From the NCBI RefSeq assembly GCF_008757455.1, contig NZ_VCMV01000013.1, positions 447,237-511,236 of the forward strand: a stretch of 64,000 nt of DNA, in the 5' to 3' direction. The notes beneath the pieces were generated by a model that had not been told where the DNA came from, did no database searches, and was given only the letters and a program-made list of their open reading frames with translations. The translations under genes were made by a program, and so were the position numbers. Source of the stretch: Microvirga brassicacearum (lineage in GTDB: Bacteria; Pseudomonadota; Alphaproteobacteria; Rhizobiales; Beijerinckiaceae). The stretch's first letter is position 1; each line of letters opens with the position of its first letter. Below are positions 1 to 11,631 of the stretch, piece after piece.

Positions 1-494
1 TGGTCGCGGCGACGGATGTCGTTCAGGATTCTCTCGTATTCGGAGGGTTCGCCGCGCCGCTGAAGCTCCAGGTGACGGCGGCGCGCACGCTCTTCAGGCG
101 CCGCCGTGATGAAAAGCTTCACGTCGGCATGGGGGCACACCACGGTTCCGATATCGCGGCCGTCGAGAACGGCGCCGCCCTCTTGAGCAGCGAATTGATG
201 CTGGAAGGTCAAAAGGGCGTCCCGCACCGGCTGGTAACCGGAAATCACCGACGCGAATTCGCCCATGGAAGCCCCACGCAGCCGCGGGTCCGCCAGCCGG
301 TCGAGCGTAAGGCTCTGTGCCGCAAGCGTTGCAGCGGCGATATCGGTGAGCGCGGCCTTCTGGTCGATGAGCGTGCAGGCAACGGCGCGGTAGAGGAGAC
401 CGGTATCGAGGTGGGCAAGGCCGAGATGCTCGGCGAGGCGGGTACCGAGCGTTCCCTTGCCGGATGCCGCCGGCCCGTCAATGGCGATGATCAT
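1..494 (-). CDS. cmk: Cytidylate kinase, C-terminus cut by window edge
   Basis: Transfers phosphate from ATP to CMP or dCMP in cytosolic pyrimidine nucleotide synthesis. Translating the minus strand from the ATG at 494 gives about 164 residues that open with a P-loop (GPAASGKGT, residues 7-15), followed by the CMP-kinase sequence LDTGLLYRAVA and the conserved DGRDIGTVV segment. No stop is reached, so roughly the last quarter lies beyond the left edge. The start is 8 nt downstream of the aroA stop, so the two are probably cotranscribed, as is common in proteobacteria. The family assignment is secure; only the C-terminus is unseen. Confidence 0.95.
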   Translation of the reverse strand, partial: MIIAIDGPAASGKGTLGTRLAEHLGLAHLDTGLLYRAVACTLIDQKAALTDIAAATLAAQSLTLDRLADPRLRGASMGEFASVISGYQPVRDALLTFQHQFAAQEGGAVLDGRDIGTVVCPHADVKLFITAAPEERARRRHLELQRRGEPSEYERILNDIRRRD

Positions 495-502
495 GCGCTG
501 CC

Positions 503-1861
<1,359 letters not shown>

Positions 1862-2023
1862 CTATCCGTCGACCGTCGGGCGGCTCCTAACACGAGGTAA
1901 AGGTGGCGTCATCCCGAAGCCGGCTCGACAAGGCGGCGGCCCTGCAATTTCCCATTTGACAAGGCATGCCCTCACGACTAACGGAGCGCTTCCATTTCTT
2001 TCATCACCCAAAGGCAATCACCC

Positions 2024-2404
2024 GTGGCCAAACCTGAACTCGGCTCGAAGCGCCAGTGCATGAGCTGCGGCGCAAAATTCTACGACCTTAACAAGGATCC
2101 GGCGATCTGCCCCAAATGCGGCACGGTCTTCCAGGCGGTTGCCTTGAGCCGCGTGGCGGCTCCGGTCGTGGCGCGTGCCGCCAAGGAGGAAGACGAAACC
2201 GAGCTCGAGACGAATGGACCGGAGCTGATCTCCCTTGACGAAGTCGAGGCGGAAGAGGCCGAGAAGGAAACCATTTCCGATGACGAGATCGATGTCGTGG
2301 ACGAGGATGTGGCGGACGACACATTCCTCGAAGACGAAGAGGAAGGCGACGACGACGTGTCGGATCTGATCGATAGTGACTTGGAGGACGACGAAGAGAC
2401 TTGA
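2024..2404 (+). CDS. TIGR02300 family zinc-ribbon protein with acidic tail
   Basis: Small protein (126 aa) of unknown function found across Hyphomicrobiales. The N-terminus has two CxxC pairs (Cys12/Cys15 and Cys29/Cys32) that should bind one zinc ion as a ribbon. From about residue 55 the chain is almost entirely Asp and Glu with few hydrophobics, so it is probably disordered. The start is a GTG at 2024; the sequence after it, AKPELGSKRQC, matches the usual family N-terminus as I recall it. It is transcribed divergently from aroA and precedes tRNA-Ala. A DNA- or RNA-mimic role or a transcription-associated role is speculation. Confidence 0.85.
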   Translation: MAKPELGSKRQCMSCGAKFYDLNKDPAICPKCGTVFQAVALSRVAAPVVARAAKEEDETELETNGPELISLDEVEAEEAEKETISDDEIDVVDEDVADDTFLEDEEEGDDDVSDLIDSDLEDDEET

Positions 2405-2431
2405 GTCTCTCGTCCGACCCGACTATAGAGA

Positions 2432-2450
2432 CGCCGCTGCTTCGGCGGCG
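2432..2450 (+). terminator. Short GC hairpin after the zinc-ribbon gene
   Basis: CGCCGC pairs with GCGGCG around a small TGCTTC loop, 28 nt after the stop of the preceding gene and before the tRNA. The T-rich stretch after it is weak (AACCTTT), so it may be a poor terminator or an RNA-processing hairpin. Confidence 0.4.
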
Positions 2451-2489
2451 AACCTTTCCGCGGTGTCCCCAAAACATCGCGGCTCAAGT

Positions 2490-2565
<76 letters not shown>

Positions 2566-2598
2566 AATTTCTCTTTCAAATTCAATAATTTAGAACCG

Positions 2599-2620
2599 GC
2601 CGCCGTTTGGGCGGCTTTTT
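2599..2620 (+). terminator. Rho-independent terminator of tRNA-Ala
   Basis: GCCGCC and GGCGGC pair around the loop GTTTG and are followed at once by TTTTT, a textbook intrinsic terminator 33 nt after the tRNA end. Confidence 0.85.
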
Positions 2621-2868
2621 CGTTTGCGGGAAACGGACGCGATGTTCATCCCGGCCTTGCGCGAGGATTCGCGGTCCGGAGCGGGTGCTCGCGTATGGCT
2701 TCGGCCGCTCCCCGTATCATGGCTTTTTGTTGTCTCACCTTCCGGCGACGCTACCCGGAAGAGTATTACCGCGCCGCCGGCACGGAGGCGTAACAATGGT
2801 CGTATGTCGGGTTTTCTTGCGTCTCGTTGAGTGTTCCACGTCAACCTTTGCGCAATGAGGTCACGATC
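2621..2868. other. Intergenic region upstream of the RTX gene
   Basis: About 250 bases with no convincing gene. Several short open frames exist but have neither recognisable protein content nor ribosome sites. The end holds a GAGG ribosome-binding site about 8 nt before the RTX start. I could not identify a promoter with confidence. Confidence 0.5.
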
Positions 2869-4134
2869 ATGGCGACCATCTTTGGAGACAGCAGACGGAA
2901 CGTTCTTTTCGGCACGACCAGCGGTGATTTCATTTCGGCTTTCGGTGGCGATGACGTCCTGTTCGGGCGCGCCGGGAACGACCGGCTCTTCGGCGGCACG
3001 GGCAATGACCGCCTCGATGGAGGGGCGGGCCACGATCGTCTGGATGGCGGTGCCGGAAACGACAGGCTGACCGGCGGTGCCGGCAATGACCGGCTCGATG
3101 GCGGCGCGGGCGATGATCGCCTGGATGGCGGCTCCGGAAACGACAGGCTGATCGGCGGCGCTGGTAATGACCGGCTCAATGGCGGGACGGGAAACGACCG
3201 CCTCGATGGCGGAAACGGCAACGACACCCTGAATGGCGGCACAGGTGACGATACGCTCGATGGTGGCAACGGAAATGATGCCCTGAATGGCGGCGACGGG
3301 AACGATTCGCTCACCGGCGGGGCGGGCGATGATGTCCTTTCAGGCGAGGTGGGGGCCGATACGCTCGACGGCGGAGACGGCAACGATTCCCTCGATGGTG
3401 GATCCGGCAACGACTCGCTCGATGGTGGCCTGGGAAATGACGTCCTGACAGGTGGGATCGGGGCGGACACGCTTGTGGGCGGCGCCGGGAACGATGTCTT
3501 CATCCCGGGTGGCGATGGCGACGCTGATTCCATCAATGGCGGCGACGGGCTGGACACCGTCGATTACTCCACCGCCACGGCGGGCGTGACCGTGAACCTT
3601 CAGACCAACACGTCGGGGGGTGCGGCAACCGGCGACACATATGCGTCGGTCGAGAGCGTCATTGGCTCCGATTTCGCCGATACCTTGACAGCACGGGATG
3701 GCGGAACCGCGTCGGGCGGTGGTGGAAACGACGCGCTGTTCGGTGCCGGTGCCGGAACCACCACGATCCTGAAAGGCGGTGCGGGCGCCGATACGCTTTC
3801 AGGCGGTTCATTTGGGCAGGAATTGCTGCAACTGGAACTTGGCAATGGGCCCGACACGATGACGGTGTTTCGCACGACGGACACCGACCGGCTCCTGATC
3901 GACAATGACGTTTTCAACATCGGCCTTGGCGTTACCGCAAACGAAATCCGCAATTTGGCGACCGGTCCTGCTGCGGCCAACATCGCCACGGCTCAGTTCG
4001 TCTTCGTCCAAGACACAACGCAGCTCTTCTTCGATGCGGACGGCACCGGGGCTGCCTCAGCGCCGGTCTTGCTCGCTACCGTTGCTTTCGAAGGGGCAAA
4101 TCAGCTTCTTGCCAGCGACTTCTATATCGTCTGA
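2869..4134 (+). CDS. RTX (hemolysin-type calcium-binding repeat) protein, putative type I secreted
   Basis: A 421-residue acidic protein dominated by a block of about 20 tandem nonapeptides of the form GGxGNDxLx (residues 33-212). Such repeats fold into a parallel beta-roll that binds calcium outside the cell. A second, looser repeat patch lies near residues 280-310. The C-terminal part (FFDADGTGAAS, then a hydrophobic tail ending DFYIV) resembles the C-terminal region of type I-secreted serralysin-like proteins. There is no Sec signal and no recognisable enzymatic domain. The ATG at 2869 is preferred over an upstream in-frame start at 2827 because GAGG precedes it. No type I ABC exporter or membrane-fusion gene is nearby. 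Confidence 0.88.
   Translation: MATIFGDSRRNVLFGTTSGDFISAFGGDDVLFGRAGNDRLFGGTGNDRLDGGAGHDRLDGGAGNDRLTGGAGNDRLDGGAGDDRLDGGSGNDRLIGGAGNDRLNGGTGNDRLDGGNGNDTLNGGTGDDTLDGGNGNDALNGGDGNDSLTGGAGDDVLSGEVGADTLDGGDGNDSLDGGSGNDSLDGGLGNDVLTGGIGADTLVGGAGNDVFIPGGDGDADSINGGDGLDTVDYSTATAGVTVNLQTNTSGGAATGDTYASVESVIGSDFADTLTARDGGTASGGGGNDALFGAGAGTTTILKGGAGADTLSGGSFGQELLQLELGNGPDTMTVFRTTDTDRLLIDNDVFNIGLGVTANEIRNLATGPAAANIATAQFVFVQDTTQLFFDADGTGAASAPVLLATVAFEGANQLLASDFYIV
2965..3504 (+). repeat. 20 tandem 27-bp units encoding RTX nonapeptides
   Basis: Twenty consecutive in-frame 27-bp units, each coding for a nine-residue calcium-binding repeat. The first third is the most uniform (GNDRLD type) and later units drift to GNDSLD and GADTL types, which suggests recent local duplication at the 5' end. 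The coding frame is intact throughout. Confidence 0.9.
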
Positions 4135-4172
4135 GCGTTGCGACGCGCGAGACGCATTTAGCGGGATCAGGA

Positions 4173-4192
4173 GGCTCGGGCATCGCCGGGCC
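4173..4192 (+). terminator. Weak hairpin after the RTX gene
   Basis: GGCTCGG pairs with CCGGGCC (one G-U pair) around GCATCG, 38 nt after the RTX stop, and is followed by TTCCCT. It lacks a full U-tract, so terminator function is tentative. Confidence 0.3.
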
Positions 4193-4360
4193 TTCCCTCG
4201 CATGGGATGTGCATGACGTCGAGCTGACCCGCGCACCCCCTCAGTGCCCCGTTCGGTCGGAAAATTGCGAGCCTCCGCCGCCAACAAATGCCTCACCGGT
4301 TCTTTTCTCTGCGCGCGACGTTAAGCTAGAGTCCCGGCGATACGTCACGAAAGAGATACA

Positions 4361-6535
4361 ATGAAGCGCGTTCCGTCCCATGGCCTCCAGGTTGCCCCGA
4401 TTCTTCACGATTTCGTCGAGCGCGAGGTGCTTCCGGGCACCGGAATCTCGTCCGAGACGTTCTGGACCGGTCTAGCGGGCCTGATTCGGGACTTTGTGCC
4501 GCGAAATCACGACCTGCTGGCGGTCCGTGACGATCTTCAGCGCCGGATCGATTCGTATCATGCCGCCCGTGCCGGTCAGCCTGTCGATGCGGCAGGCTAC
4601 GAGGCGTTCCTGCGGGAGATCGGCTACATTCGGCCGGAGCCGGACGCGTTCGCGGTGTCGACGAACACTATCGACGACGAGATCGCACGCATCGCAGGCC
4701 CGCAATTGGTGGTGCCGACCTCCAATGCGCGTTACGCCCTCAACGCCGCGAATGCCCGCTGGGGCAGCCTTTACGATGCGCTCTATGGCACCGACGCGAT
4801 TTCGGAAGAAGGCGGCGCTGCCCGCACGGGCGGCTATAACAAGCTGCGCGGCCAACGGGTCGTCGCGCGGGCGCGGGAGTTTCTCGATCAGGCTGTGCCG
4901 CTTGCCGCGGGCAAACATGCCGACGCTGTTTCCTATGTGGTGGAGGGCGGCTCCCTGAAAATCGGGCTGCAAGGCGGCGGCGAGACTGTCCTTGCGAACC
5001 CGGGGCAATTTGCCGGCTACCGTGGCGAGGCCTCGCACCCATCGGCGATCCTTCTGCACCACAATCGGCTTCATATCGAGATCAAGATCGATCGGGAAAG
5101 CCGCATCGGTGCGGAGGATCCGGCGGGCATTTCCGATATCGAGATCGAGTCGGCGATTTCCACCATCATGGATCTGGAGGATAGCGTCGCGGCCGTGGAC
5201 GCTGACGACAAGGTGCTGGTCTATCGCACCTGGCTCGGCCTGATGAAGGGCGACCTGTCGGAGCGGTTCGAAAAGGGCGGTCGCATGATCGAGCGGCGCC
5301 TCAATCCCGACCGGATTTATTCGACGCCCGACGGGAAAGAACTTCGTCTCAATGGCCGCAGCCTCATGCTCGTGCGCAATGTGGGTCACCATATGGAGAC
5401 GGACGCGGTGCTCGACGGTGCGGGTCAAGCAATCCCCGAAACCATTCTCGACGCCGCGATCACATCGCTCATTGCGATTCACGATCTCAGATCGACGGGC
5501 GAGATCCGCAACAGCCGCGCGGGTTCGGTCTATATCGTGAAACCCAAGATGCATGGGCCCGATGAGGTGGCTTTCGCCAACGATCTTTTCGCGCGCGTCG
5601 AGGACATGCTCTCATTGCCGCGTAACACCCTGAAAATGGGCATCATGGACGAGGAGCGCCGCACGACCGTGAACCTGAAAGCGTGCATTCGCGCCGCCAG
5701 CGAGCGGATCGTTTTCATCAATACCGGTTTCCTCGACCGCACGGGCGACGAAATTCACACCTCGATGGAAGCCGGCCCCATGGTTCGCAAGAACGACATG
5801 AAGGCGACACCCTGGATTAAGGCCTACGAGGATGCGAATGTCGATGCGGGCCTCGCCTGCGGGCTTCCGGGCAAGGCGCAGATCGGCAAGGGCATGTGGG
5901 CCGCCCCCGACAGAATGGCCGATATGATGACGCAGAAAATCGGCCACCCGATGGCCGGCGCGAACACCGCGTGGGTTCCGTCCCCCACGGCCGCGACCTT
6001 GCACGCGCTTCACTACCATCAGGTAGATGTGCAGGAACGGCAGGATGAACTGAAGAAGCGTGCGCCCGCAAAGCTCGCGGACATTCTGACGATTCCGGTT
6101 TCGCAATCGAACTGGGCACCCGATGCGGTGCAGCAGGAACTCGACAACAATTGCCAGGGCATTCTCGGCTATGTGGTGCGCTGGATCGACCAGGGCGTCG
6201 GCTGTTCCAAAGTCCCCGACATTCACGATGTGGGTCTGATGGAGGATCGCGCGACCCTTCGCATCTCCAGCCAGCACATCGCCAATTGGCTTCATCACCG
6301 GATCGTATCGCGGGATCAGGTGGAGCAGACCCTCCGGCGCATGGCCGAGATCGTGGACCGGCAGAATGCGGGCGACCCGCTCTATCGGCCGATGGCACCG
6401 AAATTCAACGGACCGGCATTCCGTGCCGCGAGCGATCTCATCTTCAAGGGCCGCGCTCAACCGAACGGCTACACCGAGTGGGTGCTGCACGAGCGCCGCC
6501 GCGAAGCCAAAGGTCATCCCGCTGCGCAGGCCTGA
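4361..6535 (+). CDS. glcB: Malate synthase G
   Basis: Condenses glyoxylate and acetyl-CoA to malate in the cytosol. The 724-residue length fits the monomeric G isoform rather than the roughly 530-residue A isoform. The signature [17 protein letters not shown] lies near residues 427-443, and the conserved segment [19 protein letters not shown] lies further on. The ATG at 4361 is preceded by AAAGAGA. The next gene, 3-hydroxybutyrate dehydrogenase, starts 77 nt downstream on the same strand. Both feed two-carbon and storage-polymer metabolism, so coordinated use of acetyl-CoA is a reasonable inference. No isocitrate lyase or glycolate oxidase gene is visible nearby. Confidence 0.97.
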   Translation: MKRVPSHGLQVAPILHDFVEREVLPGTGISSETFWTGLAGLIRDFVPRNHDLLAVRDDLQRRIDSYHAARAGQPVDAAGYEAFLREIGYIRPEPDAFAVSTNTIDDEIARIAGPQLVVPTSNARYALNAANARWGSLYDALYGTDAISEEGGAARTGGYNKLRGQRVVARAREFLDQAVPLAAGKHADAVSYVVEGGSLKIGLQGGGETVLANPGQFAGYRGEASHPSAILLHHNRLHIEIKIDRESRIGAEDPAGISDIEIESAISTIMDLEDSVAAVDADDKVLVYRTWLGLMKGDLSERFEKGGRMIERRLNPDRIYSTPDGKELRLNGRSLMLVRNVGHHMETDAVLDGAGQAIPETILDAAITSLIAIHDLRSTGEIRNSRAGSVYIVKPKMHGPDEVAFANDLFARVEDMLSLPRNTLKMGIMDEERRTTVNLKACIRAASERIVFINTGFLDRTGDEIHTSMEAGPMVRKNDMKATPWIKAYEDANVDAGLACGLPGKAQIGKGMWAAPDRMADMMTQKIGHPMAGANTAWVPSPTAATLHALHYHQVDVQERQDELKKRAPAKLADILTIPVSQSNWAPDAVQQELDNNCQGILGYVVRWIDQGVGCSKVPDIHDVGLMEDRATLRISSQHIANWLHHRIVSRDQVEQTLRRMAEIVDRQNAGDPLYRPMAPKFNGPAFRAASDLIFKGRAQPNGYTEWVLHERRREAKGHPAAQA

Positions 6536-6612
6536 ACCTTGCGACGCGGGCGAGCCGCACAAGCCGTCGCCGCTCGCGTCCAAACGACCAACCTCTTCCT
6601 CCGGAGCTTTCA

Positions 6613-7398
6613 ATGACTCTCAAATCAAAAGCAGCTGTCGTGACCGGCTCGACGAGCGGCATCGGCCTTGCCATTGCGCGCGCGCTCGCAAAGGAAGGCG
6701 CCTCTGTCGTCCTCAATGGCTTCGGATCCGCGGACGACATCGAGAACGCGCGTGCGGCAATTGAGCGGGAATACGGCGTGAAGGCGATCTATTCGCCCGC
6801 CGATATGTCGAAGCCCGACGAGATCGCCGCCATGATCCGGCTTGCCGAGGAAACCTTCGGCTCGGTCGATATCCTGGTCAACAATGCGGGCATTCAATTC
6901 GTGTCGCCGATCGAGGACTTCCCGGTCGAGAAGTGGGATCAGATCATCGCCATCAATCTTTCATCCGCGTTTCACGCCATCCGGGCCGTGGTGCCCGGCA
7001 TGAAGGCGCGCGGTTGGGGCCGTATCATCAACACGGCGTCCGCTCACTCGCTTGTGGCATCGCCCTTCAAGGCCGCCTACGTGGCGGCGAAACACGGCAT
7101 CGCCGGCCTGACGAAGACGACCGCGCTGGAAGTCGCGACGCACGGCATCACGGTCAATTGCATCAGCCCCGGCTACGTCTGGACCCCGCTCGTCGAGAAG
7201 CAGATTCCCGACACGATGAAAGCGCGCGGTTTGAGCAAGGAGCAGGTCATCAACGACGTGCTGCTCGAAGCGCAGCCGACGAAACAATTCGTCACCGTCG
7301 ATCAGGTCGCGGCGCTCGCGCTCTTCCTCTGCTCGGATGCTGCGAGCCAGATGACGGGCGCCAATCTCTCGATGGATGGCGGCTGGACCGCGAAGTAG
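6613..7398 (+). CDS. bdhA: 3-hydroxybutyrate dehydrogenase (SDR family)
   Basis: Oxidises D-3-hydroxybutyrate to acetoacetate with NAD+, a step in polyhydroxybutyrate reuse. The 261-residue chain is a classical short-chain dehydrogenase: the cofactor loop TGSTSGIG at residues 11-18, NNAG after the fourth strand, the catalytic Ser in NTASAHS and the Tyr/Lys pair in YVAAKHG. The C-terminal QFVTVDQVAALALFLCSD segment is typical of BdhA. The start at 6613 is the ATG in front of TLKSKAAVVTG; longer in-frame readings run back into glcB. It converges with pip, whose stop codon is 2 nt away. Confidence 0.93.
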   Translation: MTLKSKAAVVTGSTSGIGLAIARALAKEGASVVLNGFGSADDIENARAAIEREYGVKAIYSPADMSKPDEIAAMIRLAEETFGSVDILVNNAGIQFVSPIEDFPVEKWDQIIAINLSSAFHAIRAVVPGMKARGWGRIINTASAHSLVASPFKAAYVAAKHGIAGLTKTTALEVATHGITVNCISPGYVWTPLVEKQIPDTMKARGLSKEQVINDVLLEAQPTKQFVTVDQVAALALFLCSDAASQMTGANLSMDGGWTAK

Positions 7399-7399
7399 G

Positions 7400-8380
<981 letters not shown>

Positions 8381-8542
8381 TCACATACCGGTAGGGCACG
8401 CAGCTGTCAGCCCTGTCGCCGTTCTGAGCCGGCTCAAGAATCTCCCGAAAGCGCTTGAAAAACGATGGCGTGTCGTCGGAGTGTCATGTAATTTTGCAAC
8501 TGGGGAACACGGGTCGAACCCGGACCACACTGGAGGATTGAG

Positions 8543-9616
8543 ATGTTGACCAAGCGCGCCAGCCTGAAACTGGCTACGGCTTTTGCTGCCCTGATGGTTG
8601 CCGGATCGGCGCAAGCTGCCGAAAAGCTGCGGTTGCTGACCTGGGCGGATTACGCTCCTGCCGATATCGTTCAGCAATTCACGAAAGAAACCGGCATCGA
8701 GGTCGAGATCACGCTCTCGAACAACGAAGAGATGATCTCCAAGCTCCGCGCGACGCAGGGCGCCGGCTTCGACCTCGTCCAGCCGAGCCAGGACCGCATC
8801 GCGGGGCCGCAGCAGGAATTCGGCATCTATAAGCCGCTCGATCTAGCAAAGCTGAAATCCGACCTGTTCATCGCCTCGATGCTCGAAGCGACCAAGAAGA
8901 ACACCACGCTCGGCGGCAAGGTCTACGGCGTCCCGCACATCTGGGGCACCGATGGCCTGGTGGTGAACACCAAGGCTGCTCCCGCGGTGGCGGATTACAA
9001 CGATCTTTGCGCTCCGGCTGTTGCCGGCAAGGCGAGCTTCCGTGCCAAGCGTCCGACGTTGATTGCCTTCGCGTTCGCCAACGGCATGGATCCGTTCGCT
9101 TCGTATGGCGACGCCAAGGCCTACGCGGCGATGATGGACAAGGTCGGCGCCAAGCTCGCCGAGTGCAAGAAGAACGTGAAGTTCTTCTGGGACGGCAAGG
9201 ATCAACTCCTGAACGCTCTGCGCACCGGCGAAGTGGTTGCGGCCATGGCGTGGGATACGGGCGGCTGGAAACTGAACTCCGAAAACCCGGAGATCAAGTT
9301 CATCGCGCCGAGATCCGGCGCATTGGGCTGGATCGATACGTTTGCGATCCCCGCGAAGGGCCGCAACGACGACGCGGCCTACAAGTGGATCAACTTCAAC
9401 ATGCGGCCTGAAATCGCCGCGAAGGTTGCAGCCGCTGCGGGCAACTTCACGGCATCGAACGGTGCCGACAAGCTCATGCAGGGCAAGCTGAAGGAACAGT
9501 TCGCCGAGAGCTTCCCGAAGGCCGCCATCGACAACATCAAGTGGTATCCGGCGGTGCCTGCCGGCATCGAAGAGATCGAGGGCAAGGTTCTCGATCGTCT
9601 GAAAGCCGGCTCGTAA
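8543..9616 (+). CDS. ABC transporter substrate-binding protein, spermidine/putrescine type
   Basis: Periplasmic binding protein of 357 residues. A Sec signal peptide (LKLATAFAALMVAGSAQA) ends near residue 26. The mature start LRLLTWADYAPADIVQQF is characteristic of PotD/PotF-like proteins, as are GFDLVQPSQDRI and GVPHIWGTDGLVVN. It heads an operon with a matching ATPase and two permeases. A hairpin terminator follows its stop, which fits the usual higher expression of binding proteins. Polyamine is the likely substrate class, but opine, mannopine or other small-cation substrates cannot be excluded. Confidence 0.88.
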   Translation: MLTKRASLKLATAFAALMVAGSAQAAEKLRLLTWADYAPADIVQQFTKETGIEVEITLSNNEEMISKLRATQGAGFDLVQPSQDRIAGPQQEFGIYKPLDLAKLKSDLFIASMLEATKKNTTLGGKVYGVPHIWGTDGLVVNTKAAPAVADYNDLCAPAVAGKASFRAKRPTLIAFAFANGMDPFASYGDAKAYAAMMDKVGAKLAECKKNVKFFWDGKDQLLNALRTGEVVAAMAWDTGGWKLNSENPEIKFIAPRSGALGWIDTFAIPAKGRNDDAAYKWINFNMRPEIAAKVAAAAGNFTASNGADKLMQGKLKEQFAESFPKAAIDNIKWYPAVPAGIEEIEGKVLDRLKAGS

Positions 9617-9634
9617 GCGGTACCCGATTGATCA

Positions 9635-9666
9635 TCATCCCCCGGTTCGCCGGGGGATGACTTTTT
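9635..9666 (+). terminator. Intra-operon hairpin terminator/attenuator
   Basis: An 11-bp stem (TCATCCCCCGG with CCGGGGGATGA) is closed by a TTCG tetraloop and followed by CTTTTT. It stands between the binding-protein gene and its ATPase. Partial termination here would lower transporter expression relative to the binding protein and protect the 5' mRNA. Confidence 0.8.
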
Positions 9667-9681
9667 GTGTGCACGCAATCC

Positions 9682-10767
9682 ATGGCTTCATCCAACGATC
9701 TCGATATCGTCCGCGTCACCAAGCAGTTCGGCGCGCATTTCGCCGTCAACGACGTGACGTTCAGCGTCGCCCCGGGGGAATTCTTCTCGATTCTCGGCCC
9801 GTCGGGATGCGGCAAGACCACCCTGATGCGCATGATCGCCGGGTTCGAGAATCCAACCTCCGGCGACATTCGCATTCGCGACAAATCGATGATCGGCGTT
9901 CCGGCCAATCGCCGCCCGGTCAATATGGTTTTTCAGAGCCTTGCGCTCTTCCCGATGATGAGCGTGGGCGAGAACGTCGCGTACGGCATGACCTGCCGCG
10001 GCGTCGGACGCGCCGAGGCCGACGAGCGCGCGACGCGGATGCTGGAGCGGGTCGGGCTGAAAGGTTTCGGCGACCGTCAGGTGACGGCCTTGTCCGGCGG
10101 CCAGCGCCAACGCGTGGCGATTGCCCGCTGCCTCGTCCTCGAGCCGACTCTCGTGCTTCTCGACGAGCCGCTTGGCGCGCTCGATCTCAAGCTGCGCGAG
10201 CACATGAAAATCGAGCTGAAACAGCTGCAAGGCACCTTCAACACGACTTTTGCCTACATCACCCACGACCAATCGGAAGCGCTGGTGATGTCGGATCGGA
10301 TCGCCGTGATGAATCAGGGCAGGTTCGAGCAGGTCGGCAACCCGCGCGAGCTTTATCATAACCCCGGAACGCCGTTCGTCGCGAGCTTCGTCGGTGAGAC
10401 GAACCGGTGGCAGGGTGCTGTCTCTGCCGGCTCGAATGGTGCGGTCACCGTGCGCCTGCCGTCCGGTGTCTCACTGCACGGCCAGGGTCAGGCGGTCGCC
10501 GGTGACGCGCTTTGCTTCGCGCGCCCCGAGGCTATTGCGCTCGCATCTGACGCCGCAGGGTTGAGCGCGCTGTCCAACCGCTTTGAAGGCCGTGTTTCCG
10601 CCGTGCTGTTCGACGGCGCCAATTCGAGCCTGCTCATCGACACCCCCGGCTTCGGCCAGCCGGTTCGCGCCGTGCTGCCGCAGGCAGGCGCGCTTGCGGG
10701 CATCAATGTAGGTGCGCCGATTCACCTGGGCTGGTCGTCGGATGCCATGAAGGTTTTCGCCGCATGA
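9682..10767 (+). CDS. ABC transporter ATP-binding protein, spermidine/putrescine type (PotA-like)
   Basis: Cytoplasmic ATPase subunit of 361 residues. It has Walker A GPSGCGKTT, the signature LSGGQRQRV, Walker B LVLLDEPLGALD and the switch His in ITHDQSEAL. A C-terminal TOBE-like regulatory domain starts near residue 280, as in PotA/FbpC-type subunits. ATG 9682 is chosen; an in-frame GTG at 9667 sits directly at the end of the upstream terminator and is less likely. Its end overlaps the next permease by 4 nt (ATGA), indicating translational coupling. Confidence 0.93.
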   Translation: MASSNDLDIVRVTKQFGAHFAVNDVTFSVAPGEFFSILGPSGCGKTTLMRMIAGFENPTSGDIRIRDKSMIGVPANRRPVNMVFQSLALFPMMSVGENVAYGMTCRGVGRAEADERATRMLERVGLKGFGDRQVTALSGGQRQRVAIARCLVLEPTLVLLDEPLGALDLKLREHMKIELKQLQGTFNTTFAYITHDQSEALVMSDRIAVMNQGRFEQVGNPRELYHNPGTPFVASFVGETNRWQGAVSAGSNGAVTVRLPSGVSLHGQGQAVAGDALCFARPEAIALASDAAGLSALSNRFEGRVSAVLFDGANSSLLIDTPGFGQPVRAVLPQAGALAGINVGAPIHLGWSSDAMKVFAA

Positions 10768-11627
10768 CAACGGCGCAGCGCCTGACGCTTTTCCTCATGA
10801 TGGCGCCGGCGATCCTCTGGCTCGGCGTGCTGATCGTTCTGCCGCACGTGGAAATCCTGATCCTGTCGTTCAGTGAACGCGTGGCGCCGCGTGTTTATCA
10901 GTTTGGGTTCGGCAATTATCTCGAGTTCTTCACCGAACCGCTCTACTGGCGCACCTTCGCGCGCACGGCGATCATGTCGATCCTGGTGACGGCCATCACG
11001 CTCGTGCTTGCCTTTCCCATCGCGCTCTATATTGCGCGGGTGGCGCAGGGGCGCGTGAAGGCGATGCTGCTGTTGCTCTGCCTGTTGCCGTTCTGGGTTT
11101 CGGAACTGGTGCGGACGCTTGGCTGGATGATGCTGCTGCGGGAAACCGGCATCATCTCGTATATGCTGCGCATGACGGGCCTCGCCGACCAGCCGGTCGA
11201 ACTTCTCTACAATGACGGCGCGGTCATCCTCGGGCTGGTCTATGGCGGATTGCTGTTCATGATCGTCCCGCTCGCGAACGCGCTCGAGAGCCTTGATCCT
11301 TCGGTTGTCGAGGCAGGCTACGATCTCGGCGGCTCGCGCTGGACCGTGCTGCGCCGCATCGTCGTGCCCCATGCGATGCCCGGTATTGTCGCGGGTTCGA
11401 TCATCGTTTTCATGCTGACCGTCGGCAATTTTGCGACACCGGTGCTGCTTGGCGGCAAGAACGGCCTGTGGTTCACCGAACAGATCTACGCGCAGTTCAT
11501 CACGCGCTTCAACTGGCCGCAGGGAGCAGCCTTCGGCATGCTCCTCCTTCTGCTCTCATCCGCCATTGTCTGGGCCGGTTTGCGTCTGACCCGACAGGGA
11601 TTGGGCACCACATTGCGGCAGGCATGA
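10764..11627 (+). CDS. ABC transporter permease, PotB type
   Basis: Inner-membrane permease of 287 residues with about six transmembrane helices. The first helix is near residues 8-30. The cytoplasmic coupling motif sits at EAGYDLGGSRWTVLRRIVVP, the EAA loop that contacts the ATPase. The start overlaps the ATPase stop as ATGA, and the second permease follows after 4 nt. It forms a heteromeric channel with that permease. Confidence 0.92.
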   Translation: MTTAQRLTLFLMMAPAILWLGVLIVLPHVEILILSFSERVAPRVYQFGFGNYLEFFTEPLYWRTFARTAIMSILVTAITLVLAFPIALYIARVAQGRVKAMLLLLCLLPFWVSELVRTLGWMMLLRETGIISYMLRMTGLADQPVELLYNDGAVILGLVYGGLLFMIVPLANALESLDPSVVEAGYDLGGSRWTVLRRIVVPHAMPGIVAGSIIVFMLTVGNFATPVLLGGKNGLWFTEQIYAQFITRFNWPQGAAFGMLLLLLSSAIVWAGLRLTRQGLGTTLRQA

Positions 11628-11631
11628 TCCG

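Noticed and set aside
2965..3504. Possible CRISPR-like array
   Set aside because: The 27-bp units have no spacers and encode in-frame RTX nonapeptides, so this is a protein repeat.
4472..6613. Minus-strand open frames of 360 and 333 codons opposite glcB
   Set aside because: Antisense shadows of malate synthase with no recognisable protein content.
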